This document shows positions 12,801-24,800 of a stretch of DNA of 64,000 bases, piece by piece. The notes under the pieces were generated by a model. It was not told where the DNA came from. It was given only the letters and a program-made list of their open reading frames with translations, and ran no database searches. Origin of the DNA: Paludibacteraceae bacterium (lineage in GTDB: Bacteria > Bacteroidota > Bacteroidia > Bacteroidales > Paludibacteraceae); the NCBI GenBank assembly GCA_017550335.1, contig JAFZPM010000046.1:62001-126000 (forward strand). The letters are read 5' to 3'. The first letter of the stretch is position 1, and the number at the start of each line of letters is the position of its first letter. A program made the translations under genes and the position numbers.

Positions 12801-15800
12801 GGTAGTAGCTCGTGTAGATGGTGTCGTAGCTTTCACATCCGGACATGTTTGCTGCCACGATGTAGTTGTAGGCATCCGATATTGTCGTGTTCAACAATGA
12901 GTTGTTTTGCACGAAGCTTAAATCATTCTCCTTGCTCCAACTATAGGTTACAGTCGCATTGTTGGTTTTGTTGGTCACGTTTGCCTCCACTTTGAGTGTG
13001 GCGTCCTTACAAGATGTGATGTTTTTGTTGGTGATCACGTTGCCCAAACTGTCTTTGAGTTGTATGGTCGGGTACGGCTTGGTCCGTACGGTGATGGAGT
13101 CTTCCGACTGACATCTGTTTGTCCGATCGATACAAGTGACTTTGAATAGAGTGTCCGACTCAATTGTTTCCGTGATCATGGATCCGGTCTTGTCGTTGCT
13201 CCATACATATTCGTACGAAGTGTTGTTGGCATTCTCTATCACGATGTCCACTTCGGATTTCTCACAGACAGGATTGATCTCCGCGATCTTTACCGTCGGT
13301 TTGGTCAATGGCTCCAGCGTGAAGTTGGTCGTGTCGGCGCACTGTTTGTCGTTTGTGGACGTCACGATTTCTTTGGCGATGACGGAGAACAAAGACTCGT
13401 GTTTGTTCGTCTCGCTGAGTTTAAGTACCGAATTGTTCGATTCGAAGCTGTATGCCGGAGCGTTGATCTCTTCCCAAATGTATTGGAAGTTGCCCGTTGA
13501 GTTAGTGACTTTTGCTTTCAGCGTGAATGAATCACCCGCACATACCATGTCTCTGCCATTCCTTGTGTCGTTGATGGTCACAATAGGTCTTGGCTTCACG
13601 TTGATCCGGATGAACGTATCCATTTGACAATTGTCTCCTGTCTGTACCTTGATGTGGTAATCCGTTGTGGTCTTCGGACTCAAGGTTACATGGTCGTGGT
13701 TGCTCGTCGCATTGTCGACTTCCAACCAATAGTAGGATACCGTTCCATTCTGGTTAGGCCATTCCGCTATTATGCTGATCTCTGTCGACTCGCCTTCACA
13801 AATGAGGGTGTCTCCCGTGAACCTGATATTTGGCATCGGGTGTGCTTGAGCTATGACGGTCGTGTCTGTCTCACAACCGAATTCGCTGCTTGCTGTCACG
13901 ACGAATTGAGCCGAGGTGTTGATCTCCTTCTCCAGTTTCTCGCCTGAGCCCACGAATTCGCCTCTCTTGTCAGGCTGGTTCTCGTCGTATTCGTACCATG
14001 TGTATGTCACGTTGTCCATTCCGTTCTCGTCTTGTGCTTCGATGGTGGATGGCTCGCCCGGACAGCTAGGTGTAACCGATGTCTTTGTCTTCGGCATCGG
14101 TTTGATGTCTATCGCATATGCCTTGCTTGACTTACAATTGTGTATGTCTGTCACGGTGACGCTAAAGCTTGCATTGTCTTGTACACGTGTAGGCTTGATG
14201 GTGATCTTTGACAAATCATTCGCATTCACCGTATAGTTGTCGCTACCCATCCATTCGTATTTGGTGATGTCGGTAGGATTGTCGCATTTTACGGTAAGCT
14301 CGCTTGTCTCATTCAGACAGATCACGTTGTCGCCTGTGATTTCGTCGATGATAGGCAATGGGTACACGCTGACTATAGTGTCTTTCGTGGATGTACAGTT
14401 CTTGTCCGTCTTCGCTTGGACGTGGAAAAGGTGGCTGCCTTGTGCGGACGGGATGGTTACTTTTGAACCAGTGACAGGTTGTCCGTCATCCCATGTCCAA
14501 GTATACGTGTAGTCTGCCGCTCCTTCCGCTTCGACGACCATATCCTCCCCGTAACAGTTGGTAGTCGCTTTTAACCTGAACTCCGGGTCTGGATTCTTGT
14601 CGATCTTGATGGACTTCGAGTTCTTGCAGACTAACGTCACATTGGTGAATTTCTGTGTGGTGGATGCCACTAAGAGGAATGTCGTATCTTGTGTGATGGT
14701 CGGTTGTATCCTTTCCATCTTCTCGATGAGGGTGGTGTCCAGATTTGTTGGTATGTAATACCATTCGTAATCGTAGGAGGTGCTGCCGTTACCCGTCGGA
14801 CTCAGGGTCACTCTTTCTCCCTTACAAGGACTTCCGACCACATCGATGCCGGTGAGGGTAGGGTTCTCCACGACAGTGATATCTGTCGATACAGCCTCTT
14901 TTGTCTCGCACTGCAAGCCTTGCTTGTTCATCTTCGCTTTCACGCTGTATCTGCCTCCTTCTTCGGCGATGTATGTGTTGTTGGCGCTAGAATAGCTCGA
15001 GTAGCCGTTCTGGTTGCCTTCGTAGTTCCATGCGTATAAGACGTCCGTGCCGTAAATCTCTTTGGCGGTGATGGTTGTTTTCCCGCCCTCGCAGAAGGCT
15101 CCTTCTGTGCTCAAGATCAATTCCGGCAAAGGAAGTATGGTGATGGTCACCTCCTTGGTCGCAGGACAATTATTGTATGTGGCTTTCACCTGATATACCT
15201 CTTCTCTCTTGCTTCCGTTGGAGGTTGAGAGCGTCGTGCTGACTTTGTTGCCGTTGGCTCCGGTGCCTCGTGTCCAGCTTATATCGTTCCCCTGACCTTG
15301 TCCTAACGTTGCGGTCATCTCTATCTTATCGCCGCTACAGATAGTGTCCGCATGGGCGCTGATGTTGATGTCCGGGGATGGCAAGAGGGTGGCAGTCTTT
15401 GTGCTGGACTGCTCGCTGGCGCATCCGTTCGCATCGGTACCTGTCGCGTATATGCTGAAGTTTTTCACGATGTTCTTTACCGTGATTTCGCTGCTGTCGC
15501 TGTTGTTGCAGATGATCTCTCCTGCCGTTGCTGGATCTATGTGCCAGCTATAGCTTTCCGCACCGCTTGCATTGAATTCGAGGTCTCCCTCCTTACATAC
15601 GGTTCCTCCTCCTGATATGCTTATCTGGTTGGTCGCGTATACCTTGATGCTTTGTGATCCTGATGCAGGACAGCTGATGCCAGATGATTCCAGTACATTG
15701 GCCTTGAAAGTGAAGGTCTTGTCTTGGGTGATGTTACGTGTGATCTCCGTTCCCACTTCGGAACCATCTCCCCATTGGATGTCGGAGAGCCCAGTGTTGG

Positions 15801-18800
15801 TCACTGCGATCTTAACATCCTTGCCCTTGCAGACCATGACTGGTCTACCTTCCGTCTCCGTGTCATCCACTTTGAATGTCAACTCTTTAGGCTGGTATAC
15901 CTCCACGTATACGTTTTTGGTCTCGGACATACATCCGTTCTTCGATACGCTGATGGTATAGCTCTTGTTGCCTGTCAGTCCGGTTGTAGGCTTCCATTCC
16001 TTCTTGTCCGAGCTTGTTCCATCCGGCCAGTATACAAGGTCTATGCCTCCTGCTCCTGGCGTTACCGTCAAGGTAGGCAGGGAGTCGTAGCAGATCGGGT
16101 TCGCTGAGACGTTGAAGGTTGGCTTTTCCTTCGTGTAGACGTGGATTGTGTCCCAATTCTTACATCCGTTTGCATTCTCAACATCCAGCCTTATGTATTT
16201 GTCGTAGCCTTGAGCGGTCTCTTCGGAAAGGATCTCGCAGTGGTCGGTTCCATGCAATTGATTTCCGACCGTGGCGGATTGGTCGCTTTTGTGCCAATCG
16301 TATGATTTGTATACATCGTTGGCTCTCAATGTTATTGAGTTCCCTTCACAAACTGGGTTGGCGTCGGCTATGATCGTCACTTCCGGCAATGGGTTCACGT
16401 TGACATAGTATTCGGCGTCATTGCTACATCCTGTTGATCCGTCTGTTACGGACAGTGTCACCTTGTATTGGTTGACGCCTGTTGTCTGCGCTTTCAATGT
16501 GACATTGTCTCTGTTGTTCGGGGAGAATGAGTAGTTGTTGTCCGCTTGCCAACTGTATGTCGGGTTGCTTACGTTATGAAGTTTGGCCTCCAATTTCACA
16601 GATTCCCCGAAACAGATGCTGGAGCTTGTGCCCGGCGTTCCATTGGCTGGTTCTATGCTGATGTTCGGTTTCTGGTTGACCTTTAGCGTGATGGTCGTGT
16701 CCGTCTCGCATGTCACATTTCCTGCCGCATCAACATTCCATGCGTGGATTGTGTAGCTCTTGTTGTCATAGAGCGCTGTCATTTCCTCGTATACGTATGG
16801 ATTTGTTCCTTCCTTGTTACCTTCGGAAACCAATCTGAATCTATCCGCGCCTTTGAAGGTGATTTTTGGCTTCTCTCCGGCACAGATGTTTTCCGCAGTC
16901 ACACGTATGGTCGGTTTGTCTGCTTTGCCAACGCGTACGTTCGCCTCTTCACTTTGGCATCCAAGTGCGTTGAATGCTCTTGCGAAGAAACCAGTGTCCG
17001 CAGCGGATGATCTTCTGATGATGTCGGCTGGAATGCTCAGCGTATTTCCAGATCCGACCACCTGATGGTCGGTGTTCAACCACATGTAGCTTGTGGCTCC
17101 TTCTGATGAAGCGATGAGGGTCACGATGCCTCCAGGACATGCCGAGTTGTGCGTGATGGTTGGTTTAGGAGTCGACTCCAAGGATGCTGTGACGGATTTA
17201 GTCGCTACGCAACCTGTGGTCTGATCTGTCACCGTTGCCCAATAGTATTCGTCTTTGCCGCTTGGAAGGACTTTGCAATCTTTTTTAGTGTTGCTACCTT
17301 TAATGCCTTCTGTGCTTTCGGTCGGTCCCTCCGCAGTTCCTTTGTTCCACTTGAATGTGTAGCTTCCTTCGATGGAGAACGTGATGGTCTCTTCGGAAGT
17401 CCATTCTGTCTTCTTACATACGGTGTTGTTCCTCGTGTTGTTGCTGAGGATGGTGAACTCAGGTTTTGGCTGGATGATTGTGGTGGCCTTCTTCGCCTCA
17501 CTGGAGCAGGTCGTTTTCTTTCCTGCCTTGTCGGTGTAGGTGTACTTGCCGACGACGCTATAGGTCTTGCTCTCTTGCAACAATTCCTCCTTCTCCGTTA
17601 TCTCAGATCCATCGCTTCCCCAATCGTAGATTACACCGGAAGAAGGAGTAGCTGTGGACAAGTCTATCCTTGTGACGGTTTTTACGCCCTCGCACTGCTT
17701 GTCTGGCTGGATGGTGAAGGATGGTACTGGCACGGCTTTAATCTTGAGTGTGTTGTAACTTGCGCACCCGTTGTCGTCAAAGGCGGTCAGAATATAGGTT
17801 CTGTCGCTCTCTATCTTCTCCGTCAATGTCTTGGCGCTGGAGATGATTCTGGTCGGATTGCTGAGTTCACTCCAAGAATAGCTGCGGAATGGTTTTTCGG
17901 ATGATAGTATGAGGTTGCTTCCCTCGCATGCCGCGGAGTCTCCCAAGATGGTGTTGCTGTTCGTTTGGTAAGCAACGACCTTGTAATACTCTGATTTTTC
18001 GCATTGTAAGGATCCTTGCGTATTCGTCGCAACCACTTTGAACTTGTATGGATTGTTCACATTCTCTCTTGGATTCTTAGGCTTGAATGTGAATTGCGCT
18101 CCGGATGTGGTGAACTCTCCTGCGCTAAGTCCGTTGTTGGTTTCTGATGTCCAACTTAGAACGGAGTTGTCCTGGTCGCTCTTCGCTGTGATGGTCACTT
18201 GGTCACCAAGACAGATTTTGCTCATGTTGTCCTCTGTGCTTGGCACGAAGGAGATGACTGGTTTCTTCACCACGTCGATGTAGAACTCCTCGTAGGACTT
18301 ACATCCGTTTGCGCCTTCCACGATAGCGTTGTAACTCTTCGAGTCTGATAACTCTTCGAGTGTGATGGTTGTCGTGTTATAGTTGATACCGTCTATGGAT
18401 ATATTGCTTATCGTAGTGCCTGATTGTGCGGAGAATTGTACGGATGCGTTGCTTCCTTCGCATATCGGTTGTTTGGTGATTGTCACGGACGGATTGGCCT
18501 TGCGTGTGGCGTTTACGGTTACGCTTTCGCTCTTACATCCCGTGGCGGCATCTGTTCCGTAGACACTGAATGTCTCATCCTGGTTGATGACCGGATTGAT
18601 GGTCGCACCGTTCAGCACGTTTGTTCCGTTGCTCCATACATAGGTTAAATTCTGCGAACTGCTGTTGTTGGCCGGGCTTGCTGTGAATGTTGCGATATCG
18701 CCTTCGCAGATTGCTGCCAGGCTTGGTGTCGTGGTGATGACAGGGATATTATGTACGGTTATTTCGATCTGAGTGTTATCCGTACAGTTGTTTTGTCCTT

Positions 18801-21800
18801 TACCACTCACTTCCAAGGTGTATCTTCCCGCAGCGGTCGGTGAGAAGATCGCTTTGCTGTTGTCTTGTGCGTCAGGGGTTAGTCCTTCTACCGCTGCCCA
18901 CGTGTAGTTAACGCCTCCAGTGACGGTGAGGGTGGCTTTGTCTCCCATACAAATCTCTTTGGACAGAGGGTCGCAGCTGATTTGTATGTTTGGTAACGCA
19001 TTGACAGTGATGGTTTTATTCTTTACTTCACTGGTACATTTCTTGTCGCTCGTAGCCTTTACGTAGTAGATTTGGCTTTGCTGCATGTTCGGTTCGGTGT
19101 ATGTCACACCATCCGCAATGCGTATGTCCACACTCACGTTCTCTCTTGACACGTTGATGCTATCGACGTTCTGGAGGTTTGTGAATGTGATGATACCATC
19201 ATTTCCCTTACAGATGTCTGGCGCAACCATGTCGAACGTAGGGATTGGATTGGCTTGGATACTCATCGTGGCGGTTCCCTCACATCCGTTGATATCGATT
19301 CCTTTCAGGGTAATCTGTGTCTCTCCGTCGATGGTCGGTTTGTAAGATCCACCACCACCTACGCTTGCGTTGTTTTGGAACCAAGAGTAGTTGTTCGCAT
19401 TAGATCCACCGGCGACTAAGTTCATTGCGTTGCCTTTGCAGACCTCTTTTGAACTGTTCGTTTCCCCGTTGATGGTTATTGTCGGCAAATCATTGATGTT
19501 CACGTTGTATCTGGCGATCTCGGATTCGCACGCTCCCTCTTTCACTTTCACGGTAGCCTCCATGTTAGGCTCGGTACCAGTGGCCGAGGATTGGTAGCTT
19601 GCGTAGTATTGCGTATTCCCGTTGCTCCAGATGTATTGCAGGTTTTGCGGGTCTTTGATGTTGCTGACATTTGCGATCAGCTTGATGTCGTCACCTCTAC
19701 AGATACTGTTCTTTCCGCTTTCGCTGGTGATGGATACACGAGGTATATCGTTCACCTTCACCGTCTTGCTCTTTGTCGTCGTACAATAATCATTCTCTGC
19801 GGTTACCTTTATGGTGTATTCTTTCGCTATGGTAAGCGTGGTGTCTAATGTGCTAGCTGTTGTAGCCACGCTGCTATTGTTCCATTTGTATTTCAGACCG
19901 CTTTCCGTTGTGCTGATGCTGAATCTCACCTTCTCGTTTTTACAAACGACAGCCTTGTCGACGTTGATTTCGAATTCAGGTGCGTTTGTGGTGTTTACTT
20001 GATGCTCTTCCCACTCCGATTCGCAACCGTATTGGTCGGTTCCTTTTACACGGAAGGTGGTTTCTCCGTTCAGTTTCGGGATGTTATAGTCTGCGCTCTT
20101 ATTGTTCAGATCGTTGTGGTCGACGTCTTCCCATGTCCAACCAGCGTTATTCATTACGGCGCCGTTGATTCCTCTTGCGGTCAGTTTCACATTCGTACCG
20201 TTACAAACTGCTGTCTGTGGCGTTTGGATGACTTCTATCTCAGGCAGATTCTTTACGGCCATGGTGACAGGGTCACTCTTCGTCTGACAATTGTTCGCAT
20301 AGGTGGCGTGTAAGGTGAATTTCGTATTCTCACTGATCCTTACGGATATCTCCCTGCTGGTTTCGCTTGTTGGCTGTTGGTATGAGACCGTCTTGTCGGT
20401 TTCCCATCTATATTTCAATGTGGAGTCTCCGATGACGCTCAATTCCGCATCATCTCCCGCACACACGTAGAGTTTTTCGTAATCTATACCGATGGTCGGC
20501 TCCGCGAATATCTCTATGGTGATGTTCTCTTGCGCTTCGCAACCTTCTGTCGATGTGGCTGTGATCATGTAGTTGCTTTGGTGCTCCAAGTTGCCCGTGT
20601 TGAATTTGAGTTGTGAACCTGATGACACGCTTGGGGTGATGTTGTTTGCGTATCCCCATGTGGACACGGTGCTGTTGTTGGTATTGGTTACCGTGATGTT
20701 AGTCGATCCGTTCTTACACAATGTGTCTTGTTCAGCCTCTATCCTTAGACTAGGTCTTTCCTTGGCGTATATTGTGACTTCATCTTTCCCGTAACATCCG
20801 TTTTCCACACCCGTCACGATGAAGGTTGTTTCTTCGTTGATGATAGGGTTGATCTCCTGGCAGGATGAGCATGGATAATTGGTCACTACAGTCGGGGCTG
20901 ATGATTTCTTTTGTTGCCAAGTGTAGGAGGTGGCGTTTGTCGCTGTGATCTTGACAGGGTCTCCGCTGCAGACGCTGCTCTGTTCCGCATTGGCCACCAC
21001 ATTCGGTTTGCTGTTGACCGTTATGATGTATGGCGCCGTTGTGTTGGCGCATCCCCTGCTGTCCTTACCTGTCACTCTGAATGAGGTCCTTGTGACTTTT
21101 GCGATTGAATCATATCTTTCGCCTGTCGTTCCATTGTCCCAAGTGTAAGTGGCACCTCCCTTTGCGGTCAGGTTGACTGAATCCCCCTCGCAGTATACGG
21201 TTTTTCCTACAATGTAGATGTTAGGTTGTGACACAACACTGAAGTTGAAGTTTTTCTTCGTCTTACATCCTTCCTTGGTGGTTCCGTGCACTTGTATCTG
21301 GTAGATGGAATTGTTCTCTTTCGGGTTGTTGTCCGTGAACGAGTTCCTGTCGTCTCCATGATCGTTTATGTTATAGATGTATGTGCCGGTCATGTTGGAG
21401 AATCCGGAGGATGGTATCCATTGAACGGTGTCTATCACTGTCGTTCCGACTTGGTTGATGGTCATTGTTATTTCGTTGCCAGCGCAGACATAGTCCTTCT
21501 CCATGGTGAAATCCGGGTAAGGGTATACCGTGACGGTGGTTGATGCGGAGCTGAAACACATGTTTTGTGTCGTGCCGACCACGTTGATGTTTGCGTTCTG
21601 TGAAAGAGGTATCTCGATGCTGGCTCCTGTCGCATTGGCTATCGTTGTTCCACCATTGACTGCAGTGATGCTCCATGAGTATGTTCCGTTGTCGCCTGCA
21701 CCGGTTGCGCTGAGGTATACTTTTGAGTTGACGCACGAGTCTTTGGATGCATCCTTTGTGATGGTGATGTTAGGAATGTCATAGACTTTCAGCTCGGTCT

Positions 21801-24800
21801 CCGCGGATGTGCCGTTACATCCGTTACTACCTTCACCCGATACTCTGTAGAATGTGTTGCTTTCTGGTTGTACCGTGATGGATGCACCTGTGTATTGCGA
21901 GCCTTGCAGTTGGGTCCAGGCTCCTCCGCTCGAGGTCTTGTATTCCCACTTGTAGTTCGTTCCTGCCTTGCCTCCGGTTACGGTGAGTGTCACGTCATCG
22001 CCTTTACAGATACCACCTTCTGCGCCGGAGATGGCCAGCGCAGGTGCTTCTAGTACATTGATTATGACGGAACCTTCCGCTTCGCAATTGCTTAACGAAC
22101 CAGAGAAGAAGTATTCCTTTGTTCCTGCTTTGCCCACATCATCTATCACCCATTCGAACGTGCTGTTGGATGCTAGATTCTCCCCTAAGGTTCTGTCTTG
22201 GTATATGTATTTGTCCGCACCCTTCAGGTTTACTACACCTGGCATGTTTTCGCAGTAATTACCGCTTGCCTCGGCGGTTAGGGTAGGATATGGTTTCGTG
22301 TGTAGGATTGCGGAATCCTTGGATACACACTTGAATTCGTCCTCACCTGTCACGATTATCTTTTCATCTTCCTCGTATAGCGCGATGGTGATTTGTTCTC
22401 CGATAGCTCCGTTGCTCCATGTGTATTTTTGGATGGTCTGGTTGGAGGCTGGGTCGACTTTCGCTTTCAACACTTTCGTGTCGCCCACGCAGACGGAATC
22501 CGTATTGTATTCCAGTATGATTGCTGGAGCGCTGTCGATGCTGACTCTTACGGAGTCTATGTTCTTACAAAGTGCTCCGCTGGTTTGACGGCCCTCCACA
22601 TAATATAATGTGTCGGTTTCCGGTTTGTCTGTGAATCTCTTCCCGTTCGTTTTGTTGTTGCTTCCTTTCTTCCACCAGGAGTACTCGTTCGCACCGTCAG
22701 CCTCCAGGGAGAGATCGCCTCCTTTACATATTGTCGTCACACCGATGATGGTGATCTTTGGCGCTTGGTTCACTGTCAAGCTGAATTCGTTGCTGGATTT
22801 ACATGTGGTGTCTCCGTTTATCTTGATACCTTCCACCGTGTAGAATCGTTTCGCCTCGTTGGCTATCAAAGGAATCTCTATTACTTCGTTTGTCGGGTTC
22901 TCTATGCTTCCCGCTTGGATGCTGTTGTCGATCACGCATGAATCCACACCACCTACTTTCAAAACAAATTCTTGTCCTGCGCAGACACCGTTGGTGAAGT
23001 CGTTCGTGTTGAAGGTGATGGTCGGTTTCTTATACATGTAGATGTCAATCGAGTCTTTGCTGGTACATCCCATTGCGTCGCTACCGCTCACCTTATATCG
23101 GTATTCATACCTGTTTTTCTCGCTGTTGAAGAAGTTGTCGTTTTCCTCCGGGGTGGCGGTGATGAGATCCAATGTAGGCTGTCCTTGGTTTGGTGTTGTC
23201 CACACGAATGTCCTGACGTCGTTGTCGTTAGCGTCTTTCCCGGACACTTTCATTGTGGCTGATCCTCCTACGCATATCTCCGTGTACCCGTTCTCGACGA
23301 GTTTGCCGTTTGCTGTGATGGATAGCTCTGGCAACGGCATGGCATTGGCCCTGATGGAGTCGATTTGCATACATCCGTTCTCCGCCACAACGACCAGGTA
23401 GTGGTTGGTCGTGTCGGAAACAAGTATGTTTGACTTCTCTGTTTTTCCGTTGTTGATGGTGTCGCTTCCTTGTATTTCGAACATGTTATGGAAGTCCTCG
23501 TCTTGGAGGCTTCCCCATCCGCCCCAGCTTCCTTCGTACCATGCGTATTGGCAGTTCTTCATGTTTGTTCCACCGTCCAACTTGATGGTATCGTTTTTAC
23601 AGATGTCCACCTGCTTGATTTCATTGCTAGGTGTGTACATGTTAGCGATGGATATCTTGGCGGTAGGTTTTTCGATGACCGACACATCGTGTGTGCCTTC
23701 GAATACGCAGTGCATACTGTCCACACCTGTCGACTCTCTGTTTTGATGGATCTGCAGGCGGTAACGGATTGTTCCGTTCACAGGTTTCACAATGCAGGAC
23801 CTTCCGTCAGGGCCAGTGGATTTCTTTAAGGTGTCTCCCGCCTCGTTGAGCCAGACGTAAGTGTGTGTGCCACCATTGCTGTTCAGGTCGCTTTCCGAGT
23901 ATGAATCGTCGTCAAGGGAAAGTTGGGTGGAGTCTCCGTAGCAAACATATTCTTCTCCGTTGATGACAACTTCCGGACGTCTATCCACGGTGATGTAGGT
24001 GTCTCGCTCTATTCTACAGTCATTCTTTGTGATGACTGCCAATCTTGTAGCATAGGTACAGTTGTCGTTGTCTTTGCATTTGAATATTTTTGTCGGATTC
24101 TCTTCTCCATTCTCTTCCTCTTTTTCTCCTTTCTGGTCGTAGAATGTCCATACCTGGTAGGTGATCTCGTCGTTTTTCTTTTGTCTGCCGTCACTCATTG
24201 TCACGGCATCCACCTTCGAAAGGTTGTTGAATTTTATCTCATTATAGCAACCCTTGTCCCATTCGAAGTCTGCGGTGATGGGGTTTTTCAATAGGCGGAA
24301 GGTGTCTATCGTCTTGGTGCAATTCTCATTCGCCTCGTTGTACATGGTACAAGTGTAATCCATGTTCTCGATGATGTCTTCTTGAGGGATGATGCAGATG
24401 TACGGGCTGTTTGCCTTTGTAGTGTATTTTTTGTAGTTGGGTTCTCCCGGTTTGCCTCTCTCCCAGATGTATTTGTCGAACCATTCAGGTGCTGTAATGA
24501 CGGCATTCGGCTCGCTCTCTCCGCAGTTTTTGATCTTCAACTCCATCTTTTGGGTGGAGGCGTTGATGTAGGCGTATGTACGGTGTACACCTCCCGTGAA
24601 TGTCTGTGCGAAAGACCTGTTTTGTCTACATGTGGTGCAATAGGCTGTGAATTTTCCAGGGCCTGTCACGGTCTCTGTGCCGGAGTTCGTGTTGAAATGT
24701 CCCCCGTTAAGACATCTTGGTAGGTATTCCAAACAGTCTCTGTTTTCCACTTCTATGGTGATGGTTTCTCCTATAAGGTCTCTTAGGTCATAGTTTAATG

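Noticed and set aside
1365..23975. Possible CRISPR or DNA satellite because of the regular period
   Set aside because: The periodicity is in the protein. The DNA units are strongly diverged and stay in one frame, with no constant repeat and spacer pattern.
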